Counted from the stretch's first letter, positions 49,939-59,490 are shown. The stretch is DNA of 64,000 bases from Alcanivorax sp. (GCF_017794965.1 NZ_CP051240.1:2666001-2730000), one strand, 5' to 3'. The notes: a model not told the origin generated them from the sequence alone. A program made the numbers and translations.

Positions 49939-51411
49939 ATGAGCGACGCCATGCATAACAAGACACTGACCGAACTCAAGGCCGGCCTGGCCAGCGGTGA
50001 CTTCTCTTCCCGGGAGCTCACCGAACACTTCCTGGCCCGCATCAAACAGCACGATGGCGAGCTGAACAGCTTTATCACCGTCACCGAAGCCCAGGCGCTG
50101 GCCCAGGCGGACGCCGCCGACCAGGCCATTGCCGCCGGCCAGGGCGGACTGCTTACCGGCCTGCCCATCGCCCACAAGGATATTTTCTGCACCGAGGGCG
50201 TGCGCACCAGCTGTGGGTCCAAGATGCTGGATACCTTTATTGCCCCCTACACCGCCACCGTGGTGGAAAAGATGGCCGCAGAAGGCGCGGTGATGCTGGG
50301 CAAGACCAACATGGACGAGTTCGCCATGGGTTCCTCCAACGAGACCAGCTACTACGGGCCAGTGAAGAACCCCTGGGATCTGGAACGGGTTCCCGGCGGC
50401 TCCTCTGGCGGCGCCGCTGCCTGTCTGGGCGCGCGTCTGGCCCCCGCCGCCACGGGTACCGATACCGGCGGCTCCATCCGCCAGCCCGCGGCCCTGAACA
50501 ACATCACCGGCCTCAAGCCCACCTATGGCCGAGTGTCACGCTGGGGCATGATTGCCTTTGCCTCAAGCCTGGACCAGGCCGGCCCCATGGGGCAGAGCGC
50601 TGAAGACTGCGCACTGCTGCTGCAGGCCATGGCCGGTCACGATCATCGTGACTCCACCAGCCTCAATGAAAAGGTGGACGATTACCTGGGCGCGCTGAAA
50701 GACGACATCACCGGCCTGACCATCGGCATCCCGGAGGAGTTCTTCCCGGATACCCTGGACGGCGCCATTGCCGACAACAGTCGCGCAGCCATCGCAGAAC
50801 TGGAGAAACTGGGTGCCAAGGTGGTCTCTGTCTCCCTGCCCAGCATCAAGCTGTCCGTTCCGGCTTACTACGTGATTGCCCCAGCGGAAGCCAGCTCCAA
50901 CCTTAGCCGCTTTGACGGTGTGCGTTTCGGTCACCGCTGTGATGATCCGCAAGATCTGGAAGACCTTTACAAGCGCTCCCGCTCCGAAGGCTTCGGTGAC
51001 GAAGTGAAGCGCCGCATTCTGGTCGGCACCTATGCGTTGTCTGCCGGTTACTACGACGCCTACTACCGCCGTGCCCAGCAAGTGCGCCGCCTGATTCGCG
51101 ACGACTTTGCACGCGCCTTTGAAAAGGTGGATGTACTGATGGGCCCGACGGCCCCGGAAACCGCTTTCAAACTCGGCGCCAAAAAAGACGACCCGGTCAG
51201 CATGTACATGGCCGACGTCTTTACCATTGGTGTGAACCTGGCCGGCTTGCCCGCCCTGTCCATGCCCACCGGCTTTATCAATGGCCTGCCCACCGGCACC
51301 CAGATCATTGGAAATTATTTCCGCGAGGGTCAGATTCTCAATGTGGCCCACAAGTATCAACAAGCCACTGACTGGCACAAACAGGTGCCGGCTTTTGGAG
51401 GTGAACAATGA
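49939..51411 (+). CDS. gatA: Asp/Glu-tRNA amidotransferase subunit A
   Basis: 490-aa amidase subunit that frees ammonia from Gln. Ser-Ser-Lys amidase motifs: GLPIAHKDIFCTEG (Lys) and the Gly/Ser-rich VPGGSSGGAAACLGARLAPAATGTDTGGSIRQPA. Three bases after gatC; the stop overlaps the gatB start by four. Confidence 0.97.
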   Translation: MSDAMHNKTLTELKAGLASGDFSSRELTEHFLARIKQHDGELNSFITVTEAQALAQADAADQAIAAGQGGLLTGLPIAHKDIFCTEGVRTSCGSKMLDTFIAPYTATVVEKMAAEGAVMLGKTNMDEFAMGSSNETSYYGPVKNPWDLERVPGGSSGGAAACLGARLAPAATGTDTGGSIRQPAALNNITGLKPTYGRVSRWGMIAFASSLDQAGPMGQSAEDCALLLQAMAGHDHRDSTSLNEKVDDYLGALKDDITGLTIGIPEEFFPDTLDGAIADNSRAAIAELEKLGAKVVSVSLPSIKLSVPAYYVIAPAEASSNLSRFDGVRFGHRCDDPQDLEDLYKRSRSEGFGDEVKRRILVGTYALSAGYYDAYYRRAQQVRRLIRDDFARAFEKVDVLMGPTAPETAFKLGAKKDDPVSMYMADVFTIGVNLAGLPALSMPTGFINGLPTGTQIIGNYFREGQILNVAHKYQQATDWHKQVPAFGGEQ

Positions 51412-52862
51412 GTTGGGAAGTCGTGATCGGTCTGGAAATTCACGTCCAGCTCAACACTGCCAGCAAGCTGTTTTCCGGCAGCAAACTGTCCACCGGCGCC
51501 GAGCCCAACACCCAGGCTTCCCTGGTCGATCTGGGCATGCCCGGCACCCTGCCCGTGGTTAACAAGGAAGCTGTGCGCAAGGCCGCGCTGTTTGGCCTCG
51601 CCATCAATGCGGACATCTGCCGTCACAGTGTGTTTGAACGGAAAAATTATTTTTATCCGGACCTGCCGAAAGGCTACCAGACCACCCAACTGGACAAGCC
51701 CGTCGTGGGCGCCGGCATCGTTGAAGTGCAACTCGATAACGGTGATAAAAAAACCGTTCGCATCCACCACGCTCATCTGGAAGAAGATGCGGGCAAGTCC
51801 TTGCATGAAGCTTTCTTTGATGAAAAGGGCCATGGCATGACCGGCATCGACCTGAACCGCGCCGGCACCCCACTGATCGAAGTGGTCACCGAACCGGACA
51901 TGAGCAATGCCGAAGAAGCGGTGGCGTTTGCGAAAAAACTGCACGCCATTGTCACCTCCATCGGCATCTGCGATGGCGACATGTCCCAGGGCAACATGCG
52001 CTTCGATGTAAACGTGTCCATCCGCAAACCCGGCGAGCCGCTGGGCACCCGCACCGAGACAAAAAATCTGAACTCTTTCCGTTTTATGGAGCGTGCCATC
52101 AAACTGGAAGTGGAACGGCAGATTGATGTCCTCGAGGATGGCGGCGAGATCGTGCAGGAAACCCGTCTCTACAATGGCGAAACCCACACTGCCCGCTCCA
52201 TGCGCAGCAAGGAAGACGCCAACGATTACCGCTACTTTCCCTGCCCGGATCTTCTCCCGGTGGAAATCACCAATGCAGATCTGGATGCCCTGAAAGCGGC
52301 TATGCCGGAACTGCCGGATGCCCGCAAAGCTCGCTTCATCGCCGATTACCAGCTGTCTGACTACGACGCTGATCTGCTCTCCGGTGACCTTGCCACAGCC
52401 GCTTTCTTTGAAGGCGCAGCAAAAGCCGGTGGCGATGCAAAACTGGCCGCCAACTGGGTCATGGGTGAACTGGCCGCCAAACTGAATACGGAAGAAAGAA
52501 TCATCAGCAGCAGCCCGGTGTCTGCGGATCAACTCGGCCAGCTGATTGCTCGCCTGAAAGACGGCACCATCAGTTCCAAGATCGCCAAGCAGGTGTTCGA
52601 AGCGTGCTGGGCCGGCGAAGGGGATCCGGATGCCATCATTGAAGCCAAGGGCCTCAAACAAATGAGCGACAGCGGCGAACTGGAAAAGATCGTCGACGAC
52701 ATCATCGCCAACAATGCCCCCCAGGTTGATGACTACCGCAACTCTGATGACGCGAAGAAAAAGAAAAAAATCGGTTTCTTCGTCGGCCAGGCCATGAAGG
52801 CCACCCAGGGCAAGGCCAACCCACAACAGCTCAACCAGTTGCTGAAAGACAAGCTGGGTTAA
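51408..52862 (+). CDS. gatB: Asp/Glu-tRNA amidotransferase subunit B
   Basis: 484-aa kinase and tRNA-binding subunit. N-terminal cradle VVIGLEIHVQLNTASKLFSG, GMPGTLPVVN, ERKNYFYPDLPKGYQTTQ, GIDLNRAGTPLIEVVTEPD; C-terminal YqeY-like tail ending KKKKKIGFFVGQAMKATQGKANPQQLNQLLKDKLG. Last gene of gatCAB. Confidence 0.97.
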   Translation: MSWEVVIGLEIHVQLNTASKLFSGSKLSTGAEPNTQASLVDLGMPGTLPVVNKEAVRKAALFGLAINADICRHSVFERKNYFYPDLPKGYQTTQLDKPVVGAGIVEVQLDNGDKKTVRIHHAHLEEDAGKSLHEAFFDEKGHGMTGIDLNRAGTPLIEVVTEPDMSNAEEAVAFAKKLHAIVTSIGICDGDMSQGNMRFDVNVSIRKPGEPLGTRTETKNLNSFRFMERAIKLEVERQIDVLEDGGEIVQETRLYNGETHTARSMRSKEDANDYRYFPCPDLLPVEITNADLDALKAAMPELPDARKARFIADYQLSDYDADLLSGDLATAAFFEGAAKAGGDAKLAANWVMGELAAKLNTEERIISSSPVSADQLGQLIARLKDGTISSKIAKQVFEACWAGEGDPDAIIEAKGLKQMSDSGELEKIVDDIIANNAPQVDDYRNSDDAKKKKKIGFFVGQAMKATQGKANPQQLNQLLKDKLG

Positions 52863-52873
52863 TTGGCACAGGG

Positions 52874-52977
52874 CCGGACGTCTGAGGTCGGACGTCCGAC
52901 GCCTTGAAATTCAATACCGCCTCTCGGCAGGCGGTTTTTGACTTTGCGTCCGACGTCAGACCTCAGACGTCCAACCA
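52874..52977. repeat. Inverted heptamer pair (GACGTC type) around the gatB terminator
   Basis: Left units CCGGACG, TCTGAGG, TCGGACG, TCCGACG (52874-52901); right units TTTGCGT, CCGACGT, CAGACCT, CAGACGT, CCAACCA (52943-52977), inverted. A terminator hairpin sits exactly between. Clear example of arms bracketing a terminator. Confidence 0.88.
52917..52939 (+). terminator. Terminator after gatB
   Basis: CCGCCT, 6-base loop CTCGGC, AGGCGG and five T, between the two heptamer arms. Confidence 0.8.
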
Positions 52978-52987
52978 GGATTCAATC

Positions 52988-53803
52988 ATGACCCAAACCT
53001 TCCGCAATCGCGTCACCCTGGAAAAGAAAGACGGTACCGCCTACATCACCCTGTCCCGCGCCGATAAATATAACGGTCTGGACTTCGACATGATGGAAGG
53101 ATTGATCGACGCAGCGAAAGCCGTGAAAAAAGATCGCAGCCTGCGCGTGGTTATCCTGCAAGGCGACGGCAAGGCTTTCTGTGCCGGGCTGGACTTTGCC
53201 ACCGTGATGACCCAGCCACTGAAAGTGGTAAAGGGTTTTACCAAGTACGGCATCAAGAAAACCAACCTTTTCCAGCAGGTGTGCTGGTGCTGGCGTGAAC
53301 TGCCCATCCCGGTGATCGCCGTGCTGCACGGGTACTGCTATGGCGGCGGCATGCAGATTGCCCTGGCCGCAGATTTCCGCATGAGCACGCCGGACTGTGA
53401 AATGTCGATCATGGAAATCAAGTGGGGGCTGATTCCGGACATGACCGGCACCGTCACCTTGCGCGAGCTGGTACCGATGGATGTGGCCAAGGAACTGACC
53501 ATGACCGGCCGGCTGTTCAAGGGAGAGGAAGCGAAACAACTGAACCTGGTGACACGGGTAGCGGAAAACCCGCTGGAGGAAGCTGAAAAACTGGCTGAGG
53601 CCATCAAGACACGCTCCCCGGATGGCATCAGTGCCGGCAAGAGCCTGTTCCAGCAGACCTGGAATGCCTCTGAATCACAGGCCTTCGATATCGAAAGCAA
53701 GTTGCAGTTCAAACTCATGCGCGGCAAGAACTATCGCCGCGCCCTGGCCGCCGGCAAGAAGAAACAGGCGCCGGAGTTTGTTGACCGCGAACGGGATTAC
53801 TAA
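52988..53803 (+). CDS. Crotonase/enoyl-CoA hydratase-family protein
   Basis: 271 aa. Oxyanion-hole motifs KAFCAGLDF and HGYCYGGGMQIALAADFRM, and the active-site region IMEIKWGLIPDMTGTVTLRELV. Use of Glu versus Asp in this last block decides hydratase or isomerase and cannot be settled by eye. I start at ATG 52988 with AGGA upstream; a 28-residue longer frame is translated repeat DNA. Stands alone between two repeat loci and has its own terminator. Confidence 0.9.
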   Translation: MTQTFRNRVTLEKKDGTAYITLSRADKYNGLDFDMMEGLIDAAKAVKKDRSLRVVILQGDGKAFCAGLDFATVMTQPLKVVKGFTKYGIKKTNLFQQVCWCWRELPIPVIAVLHGYCYGGGMQIALAADFRMSTPDCEMSIMEIKWGLIPDMTGTVTLRELVPMDVAKELTMTGRLFKGEEAKQLNLVTRVAENPLEEAEKLAEAIKTRSPDGISAGKSLFQQTWNASESQAFDIESKLQFKLMRGKNYRRALAAGKKKQAPEFVDRERDY

Positions 53804-53980
53804 CACGCCGGACGCCTGACGCTGGATGCTCGACGCGAAAAGCCCGCCCGGAAAAACCGGGCGGGCTTTTTAGGGCTCAGTCGGAGGTCGGACGTCAGAG
53901 GTCAGACGCAAAAACCAACCCCGCCTGGGCTGGACTGCTGCTTTTTGGCCTTTCGCGTCAGTCGTCCGACGTCAGACCAA
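53804..53980. repeat. Double heptamer locus after the crotonase gene
   Basis: CACGCCG, GACGCCT, GACGCTG, GATGCTC, GACGCGA (53804-53838) lead into the terminator. Then CGGAGGT, CGGACGT, CAGAGGT, CAGACGC (53882-53909) and inverted TCGCGTC, AGTCGTC, CGACGTC, AGACCAA (53953-53980) bracket a second core. Units are degenerate relatives of GACGCCT and GACGTC. The rest of the 380-bp gap up to 54183 holds only a further array at 54067. Confidence 0.85.
53838..53871 (+). terminator. Terminator after the crotonase gene
   Basis: AAAAGCCCGCCCGG, AAAAA loop, CCGGGCGGGCTTTTT; 35 bases after the stop. Confidence 0.88.
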
Positions 53981-54066
53981 CTCTCTCTCCCCTTTCATCC
54001 CCGACAAACCCTTCCTGTCAGCCTCTCCTGCCCGGCACCCGGAACACGTCGCTTCTGTCTTTTCCC

Positions 54067-54094
54067 GTCAGACCTCAGGCGTCAGGCATCAGGC
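54067..54094. repeat. Heptamer array (GTCAGGC type) x4
   Basis: GTCAGAC, CTCAGGC, GTCAGGC, ATCAGGC. It is the inverse sense of the GACGCCT family and may pair with the units at 53804-53838. About 90 bases before the next gene. Confidence 0.8.
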
Positions 54095-54183
54095 GTACAC
54101 TGCACATCTGCCAACCCCGTCCTGTTTCCTCATGCTTTCTTCCTGCATACTCGGACAACACGACCCTGTTGGAGAGGCTCTGC

Positions 54184-54966
54184 ATGATATCTGTGGCCGA
54201 AGCCAGTGGCGGTTTTTCCGCCTTGTCCCGGATGTACAAACGCCTGGTAAATGAGCTTATCGGGCAGCTTCCCCTGCAACCTCAAACGCTGCCGCTGGCC
54301 CCCACCGAGGACGCCTTCAAACACGGCATGTGCGAGAAAACCACCTATGTGATCAAGGGCGGCATGCTGGGCATGCGCTGTGAGGAGCGCAAACTGTTCA
54401 TCTGGGATGAAGGAGACCTGGTCCTGCCCGATGCCGGCAATCAGGAAGTCACCTATTACGCAGAGAGTGCGGTTTTGCTGGCCGCCTACCCCACCGTCAA
54501 ACTGGTGGAGTGCATCCTTGAAGAGTCCCATCTGGCGCGCCTGTGGACACGTATACTGACCACGCAGCAAGCCATGCTGGTACGCCTGCTGGCAGCGCAT
54601 ATACCGGATGAATCCTATACCACCACCGGTTTCGCCTATTTCGAACCGGGAGACGTGATCATCCACCAGGGCGAACCCGCCGACTTTGTGCTCAGCCTGT
54701 TTGAAGGGGAGGCCGACGTGATCGTGGATGACGTGGTGGTCGGCAGTGTGAGCGAGGGAGAAATCGTGGGTGCCATTGCCCTGCTGACCCACTCGCCACG
54801 CAGTGCCACGGTGCGGGCCAGAAGCCGCTGTTCCGTGGTTAAGGTACCCAAGCACGAGTTCAAGGACCTGATCCGTTCCAACCCGGGCATGATCCATAGC
54901 CTGCTTACAGACATGGCCCGGCAAATCAAGACGCTCAATGGACAGGTGGTGGAACTGTCAGCGTAA
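54184..54966 (+). CDS. Cyclic-nucleotide-binding-fold protein, probably non-canonical
   Basis: 260 aa. The C-terminal half is a CNB domain (FAYFEPGDVIIHQGEPADFVLSLFEGEADVIVDD...) but the phosphate cassette reads VGAIALLTHSPRSATVRA: the Arg is kept and the usual Glu is Ala, so cAMP binding is doubtful. The N-terminal half is a degenerate barrel without a clear motif. No helix-turn-helix. GAGAGG six bases before ATG 54184; the longer frame starts with TTG. Confidence 0.8.
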   Translation: MISVAEASGGFSALSRMYKRLVNELIGQLPLQPQTLPLAPTEDAFKHGMCEKTTYVIKGGMLGMRCEERKLFIWDEGDLVLPDAGNQEVTYYAESAVLLAAYPTVKLVECILEESHLARLWTRILTTQQAMLVRLLAAHIPDESYTTTGFAYFEPGDVIIHQGEPADFVLSLFEGEADVIVDDVVVGSVSEGEIVGAIALLTHSPRSATVRARSRCSVVKVPKHEFKDLIRSNPGMIHSLLTDMARQIKTLNGQVVELSA

Positions 54967-55004
54967 AGGGCCGACGCCATCACCGGTGAGGAAAAGGTGT
55001 TGTG

Positions 55005-55154
55005 ATGAAACACTTATTCGGTGCAGCGTTACTCATTGCCGTCGTCATTCTGATTATCATCGGGTTAACCAGTGATGAACAGGCGATGGAAATACCTCAG
55101 AGCGCCACTCCTGGACAGCCAGCGCCGGCCGGTCAACCCGACCACGAAACCTGA
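55005..55154 (+). CDS. Small single-span membrane protein, 49 aa
   Basis: MKHLFGAALLIAVVILIIIGLTSDE and an acidic, Pro/Gln-rich tail ending DHET. One N-terminal helix of about 18 residues, so an inner-membrane protein with a short tail. GAGG/AAGG lies seven or more bases before the ATG. 38 bases after the CNB-fold gene, probably cotranscribed. No known family recognised. Confidence 0.6.
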   Translation: MKHLFGAALLIAVVILIIIGLTSDEQAMEIPQSATPGQPAPAGQPDHET

Positions 55155-55162
55155 TATACGGA

Positions 55163-55918
55163 TCAGTCGGCAGGCCTGCTGCCAGCACAGACCGGACACC
55201 CCGGATCCCGGCGCATCACCAGATTGCGCCATTGCAGAGTGCGGCCATCAAACAGCTGTAATGACGGTGGCAGGCTCTGCCCGGTGATCAGCTGCAACGC
55301 AGCCTGAGCCTGCAGAGTGCCAATAACACCCACCACAGGGCCAACGATGCCAGCCTGATTGCAGGCCAGATCGCCGTCCACCCCGTCACCGTAGACACAG
55401 GCATAGCAGGGAGACTCAGGCTCGCGCAGATCAAAAACCGCGAACTGGCCATCCATGCGAATGGCGGCCCCGCTGACCAGCGGCACGCGGTGCGCCACGC
55501 AGGCACGATTGATTGCTTGCCGGGTGGCAAAATTATCGGTGCAGTCCAGCACCAGGGAGGCATCGGCCACCGCCCGCTCCAGCCAGGGCGCATCCACCCG
55601 CACCACCTCGGCACGGATATCCACCTCCGGGTTGAGCAGCTGCAATTGGTCACGGAGGGCTTCGGCCTTGGGCTGATTCACCTGGCCACCGCGGAAAGCC
55701 ACCTGACGATGCAGATTACTTACCTCCACCACATCATCGTCTGCCAGCACCAGCCGCCCGGCACCGGCACCGGCAAGGTACAGGGCCGCTGGACTGGCAA
55801 GGCCACCACAACCAACGATCAGCACCCGTGCCGCAGCCAGGGCTTCCTGGCCGGCGAGATCGACTTCGCTGACCATCAACTGACGGCTGTATCTTTCTAG
55901 CTGTTCGTCGTTAAACAT
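55163..55918 (-). CDS. moeB: MoeB/ThiF-family adenylyltransferase
   Basis: 251-aa E1-like enzyme that adenylates the C-terminus of a ubiquitin-like sulfur carrier (MoaD or ThiS). Nucleotide motif IVGCGGLASPAALYLAGAGAG, DDDVVEVSNLHRQ, LVLDCTDNFATRQAINRACV, and two CxxC pairs (CYAC and CPVC) for zinc. Its place after prmC in the prfA-prmC-moeB block supports MoeB, but ThiF is possible. Confidence 0.88.
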   Translation of the reverse strand: MFNDEQLERYSRQLMVSEVDLAGQEALAAARVLIVGCGGLASPAALYLAGAGAGRLVLADDDVVEVSNLHRQVAFRGGQVNQPKAEALRDQLQLLNPEVDIRAEVVRVDAPWLERAVADASLVLDCTDNFATRQAINRACVAHRVPLVSGAAIRMDGQFAVFDLREPESPCYACVYGDGVDGDLACNQAGIVGPVVGVIGTLQAQAALQLITGQSLPPSLQLFDGRTLQWRNLVMRRDPGCPVCAGSRPAD

Positions 55919-55930
55919 GGATCAAATCCG

Positions 55931-55958
55931 CTGCACGCAACATGCTTCACGCTTCACG
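55931..55958. repeat. Heptamer array (CTTCACG type) x4
   Basis: CTGCACG, CAACATG, CTTCACG, CTTCACG in the 86-bp gap between prmC and moeB. Same unit family as 57937 and 63811. No inverted partner seen here. Confidence 0.8.
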
Positions 55959-56004
55959 CGCAAGATCAAAATTCCGATGAAAATGGCCTATGGCAATTTC
56001 CAAC

Positions 56005-56841
56005 CTATGAAGAAGTCAGGGCAATCCTGCCGAGCGTGACACGATCATTGCCGCCCAGATCCAGTTCCGTGCGCACGTCATGGAAGCCGGCCTCGCCAAG
56101 CAACGCCCGCACCGCTTCGCCCTGCTCGAAACCATGCTCCAGCATCAGCCAGCCGCCATCAACCAGCTTGCCACTGGCCTGGCGCACGATCTCGGACAGG
56201 TCCGCCAGCCCATGATTTTCTGCCACCAGGGCCGAGCGAGGCTCGAAGCGCACATCGCCTTCGTCCAGATGATGATCCGCTGCATCGATATAGGGGGGAT
56301 TGCTGACGATCAGATCAAAGCGGCCCTCACAGAACGAAAGCCAGCTGCCCTGCAGACACTGCACCTTGGCAGAAAACTGCCGGGCGTTGCTTTGCGCAAC
56401 CTGCAAGGCCGCGTTACTGAGATCCACCAGCGTCACCTGCCAATCCGGGTTTTCGAGAGCCAAAGTGACGCCGATGGCGCCACTGCCCGTGCCCAGATCC
56501 ACCACTTTCGCCTGAGCCGGCAGCGGCAACGTCAGGGCCACATCAATCAGGGTTTCTGTGTCAGGGCGGGGTATCAGGGTATCGGCAGTGACCCGAAACG
56601 GCCGACCAAAGAATTCACGCTCACCGGTCAGGTGGGCCACCGGCTCTCCGGCTTCGCGGCGTGCCAGCAGCACCTCAAAGGCGGCCAGCTGGTTGGCATC
56701 CAGCTCACGATCAGACCAAGTAAACAGCCAGGTGCGAGTCTTCGCCAGCACATGACAGAGCAAAAGCTCCGCATCCAGCGCGGCGGAGGGCGACGATGTC
56801 AGCCGTCTGCGGGCATCACGCAGAACCGCATCAATGCGCAT
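56005..56841 (-). CDS. prmC: Release factor glutamine methyltransferase
   Basis: 278 aa; methylates the Gln of the GGQ motif in RF1 and RF2. SAM site VVDLGTGSGAIGVTLA and the catalytic NPPY (IVSNPPYIDAADHH). One base after prfA, its substrate's gene, in the usual order. Confidence 0.96.
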   Translation of the reverse strand: MRIDAVLRDARRRLTSSPSAALDAELLLCHVLAKTRTWLFTWSDRELDANQLAAFEVLLARREAGEPVAHLTGEREFFGRPFRVTADTLIPRPDTETLIDVALTLPLPAQAKVVDLGTGSGAIGVTLALENPDWQVTLVDLSNAALQVAQSNARQFSAKVQCLQGSWLSFCEGRFDLIVSNPPYIDAADHHLDEGDVRFEPRSALVAENHGLADLSEIVRQASGKLVDGGWLMLEHGFEQGEAVRALLGEAGFHDVRTELDLGGNDRVTLGRIALTSS

Positions 56842-56842
56842 G

Positions 56843-57928
56843 TTACTGTTCGCCCAGAGCGGCCAGCTGGTCAGCCTGATACTCCGCCAACAGGGCCCCC
56901 AGCACTTCGTCCAGATCCCCCTCCATGACTTCCGCCAGTCGGTAGAGCGTCAGATTGATACGGTGATCGGTCACCCGCCCCTGGGGATAGTTGTAGGTCC
57001 GAATACGCTCGGACCGATCGCCGGACCCGACCAGGGATTTACGTTCCGCAGCCTGTTCCGCGTGGGCCGCATTCTGCTGGGCGTCGAACAGTTTGGCGCT
57101 GAGCAGGCTCATGGCCTTGGCCTTGTTCTTGTGCTGGCTACGCTCGTCCTGGCACTCCACCACCACGCCGGTGGGCAAGTGGGTGATCCGTACCGCCGAA
57201 TCGGTGGTATTAACGTGCTGGCCACCGGCACCGGATGAGCGATAGGTGTCAATCCGCAGGTCTTCATTGCGAATCTCGATATCGCCCAGATCTTCCGCCT
57301 CGGCCATGATGGCTACCGTGCAGGCAGAGGTATGAATACGTCCCTGGGACTCTGTGGCTGGCACCCGCTGTACCCGGTGAGCACCGGATTCGAACTTGAG
57401 GCGAGAATAGACGCCCTCGCCGATGACCCGGGCGATCACTTCCTTGTAGCCGCCATGCTCCCCTTCACTGGCATTGACCAGCTCAACTTTCCAGCCCATG
57501 CGATCAGCATATTTGGAGTACATCCGAAACAGGTCGCCAGCAAAGATCGCCGCTTCATCCCCGCCTGTGCCGGCACGGACTTCAAGAAACACATTGGCAC
57601 CATCACGGGGATCCTTCGGCAGCATCAACATCTGCAGTTCGTCGGCCAACTCATCCATGCGCGCCTGGGCGTCACGGGCTTCTTCCGCACCCATTTCCCG
57701 CATTTCCGGATCACTGTCGTCCTGCATGGCACGTGCAGCATCCAGATTGTCCACGCTCTGCTGATATTCGCGGTAGCATTTCACCACCGGATCGATTTCA
57801 GAATATTCACGGGACAGATCCCGGAACTGGTTCTGGTTACCAATCACATCCGGGTCGGACAGCAACGCTGACAGCTCTTCGAAACGGTCAACCAGCTTGT
57901 CCAGCTTGCCTTGCAGTGACGCTTTCAT
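56843..57928 (-). CDS. prfA: Peptide chain release factor 1
   Basis: 361 aa (360 in E. coli). GGQ motif in SSGAGGQHVNTTDSAVR contacts the peptidyl-transferase centre; RVPATESQGRIHTSACTV and AGDLFRMYSKYAD are family blocks. I start at MKASLQGKLDKL; the 15-residue longer frame is translated heptamer DNA. Confidence 0.97.
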   Translation of the reverse strand: MKASLQGKLDKLVDRFEELSALLSDPDVIGNQNQFRDLSREYSEIDPVVKCYREYQQSVDNLDAARAMQDDSDPEMREMGAEEARDAQARMDELADELQMLMLPKDPRDGANVFLEVRAGTGGDEAAIFAGDLFRMYSKYADRMGWKVELVNASEGEHGGYKEVIARVIGEGVYSRLKFESGAHRVQRVPATESQGRIHTSACTVAIMAEAEDLGDIEIRNEDLRIDTYRSSGAGGQHVNTTDSAVRITHLPTGVVVECQDERSQHKNKAKAMSLLSAKLFDAQQNAAHAEQAAERKSLVGSGDRSERIRTYNYPQGRVTDHRINLTLYRLAEVMEGDLDEVLGALLAEYQADQLAALGEQ

Positions 57929-57936
57929 AAATTCGT

Positions 57937-57978
57937 ATCCACGCTTCACGCAACATGCGGTCCGCAGACGCACGCAAC
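57937..57978. repeat. Heptamer array (CTTCACG type) between hemA and prfA
   Basis: ATCCACG, CTTCACG, CAACATG, CGGTCCG then a degenerate CAGACGCACGCAAC. It lies in the 74-bp gap, directly upstream of prfA, so it is in the prfA leader. Confidence 0.75.
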
Positions 57979-58002
57979 GATCAATTCAAACCTGAAAAAG
58001 TG

Positions 58003-59265
58003 CTATTGCGACGACTTGTCGTCATCCAGCAACAGCTCACGAGCGATCAGCAGGGCTTCAGCTCGCCCCTCTGCCGCCATTTTGCGCAGGGTGACACTGG
58101 GCGCGTGCAGCCATTTATTGACCAGGGAATGCTGGAAACGGCGCAACACTTCTTCTGCATCTGCGCCGTTATTCAGCTGTTGAAGGGCCTTGTCCAGTTC
58201 CTCTCCGGCCATGCGGGTATGCTGCTCACGATAATCACGCAGCACGCCCACGGCATCCTGTTCGCGGCGCTGGCGGCGATGACGGACGATGGCATCGCGG
58301 ATCAGCTCCGACGCTTCCTGGGCGGCATCCTGACGGGCGCGCACATTCTCCTGAATGGCTTCCTGCAGGTGGTCCACGGTGTACAGATAGACATCATCCA
58401 GATCGCCCACCTCCGGTTCGATATCCCGTGGTACGGCGATATCCACCATGAACATGGGCCGGTGGCGACGTTGCTTGAGGGCACGCTCCACCATGCCCTT
58501 GCCCAAAATCGGCAAGGGTGCCGCAGTACAGGAAATCAGGATATCCGCACGCTCCAGCGCCACCGGCAATTCTTCCAGACTGATCCCCCGCCCACCCACA
58601 CTGGCGGCCAGCTCACTGGCCCGCTCTGCGGTACGGTTGGCAATGGTGATCTCACTGACCTGCTGCTCACTGAGATGCCGCGCCACCAGCTCGATCATTT
58701 CCCCGGCACCGATCAACAGGGCCCGGCTTTTTTTCAGATCCGCAAAGATATGCCGGGCAAAGGACACCGCCGCATAGGCCACGGACACCGGGTTAGCGCC
58801 GATACCGGTTTCAGTGCGAATCCGCTTGGCTACCGAAAAGACTTCCTGGAACAACCGGGACAACTCGCCGTTGAGCAGGCCCGCCTCATGGGCTCGGGCG
58901 TATGCTTCACGCATCTGCCCCAGAATCTGTGGCTCACCCAGTACCAGCGAGTCCAGCCCACCGGCCACCCGCATCATGTGCTCCACCGCCTGCTCGCCCT
59001 GATGCTGATACAGCACCGACTCCAGCTTGTCGCGGGACAGACTGCGACGCTGGGCCAGCCAGTCCACCAGATCCGGACAATCTTCATCCGTCAGGCAATA
59101 GAGTTCGGTTCGGTTACAGGTAGAGAGAAGAGCCGCCTCACGGACACCCGGGGTTTCTCGAAGGCTGGCCAGCGCTGCCTGCGCCTGCTGCGTGGAAAAC
59201 GCCAGGCGTTCGCGTATCTCCACATCGGCAGTGGTGTGATTAACGCCAACAGCAACCAGATTCAT
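58003..59265 (-). CDS. hemA: Glutamyl-tRNA reductase
   Basis: 420-aa first enzyme of C5 haem synthesis, making glutamate-1-semialdehyde. Active Cys in LLSTCNRTELY, GEPQILGQMREAYARAHEAG, NADPH motif LLIGAGEMIELVARHL. Heads hemA-prfA-prmC-moeB; divergent from the TPR lipoprotein gene. The 225-bp divergent gap has no promoter I would call. Confidence 0.97.
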   Translation of the reverse strand: MNLVAVGVNHTTADVEIRERLAFSTQQAQAALASLRETPGVREAALLSTCNRTELYCLTDEDCPDLVDWLAQRRSLSRDKLESVLYQHQGEQAVEHMMRVAGGLDSLVLGEPQILGQMREAYARAHEAGLLNGELSRLFQEVFSVAKRIRTETGIGANPVSVAYAAVSFARHIFADLKKSRALLIGAGEMIELVARHLSEQQVSEITIANRTAERASELAASVGGRGISLEELPVALERADILISCTAAPLPILGKGMVERALKQRRHRPMFMVDIAVPRDIEPEVGDLDDVYLYTVDHLQEAIQENVRARQDAAQEASELIRDAIVRHRRQRREQDAVGVLRDYREQHTRMAGEELDKALQQLNNGADAEEVLRRFQHSLVNKWLHAPSVTLRKMAAEGRAEALLIARELLLDDDKSSQ

Positions 59266-59490
59266 AAATTCCCGCGCCCGTCAGTCGCAACGGGCAACAC
59301 TCGCGCCCGTCCGTACCAGTCAGCCTGCACACCCCGGTTTCCGGGGCGCAAGGGTCAGGCATTTTGCGTGAAAGCGCCCGTTAAAACAATGATATGCCCC
59401 GTAGAACCCGGTCATGGCCGCAATATGGTTTTCGGCCTGCGGACCACTGTGCCATGATAGCCAAAACCGAAATCAGGCAATCTTCCTTTA

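Noticed and set aside
52904..52987. N-terminal extension of the crotonase (and similar extensions of hisC and prfA)
   Set aside because: The extra residues are translations of heptamer arrays; conserved starts with ribosome sites lie downstream.
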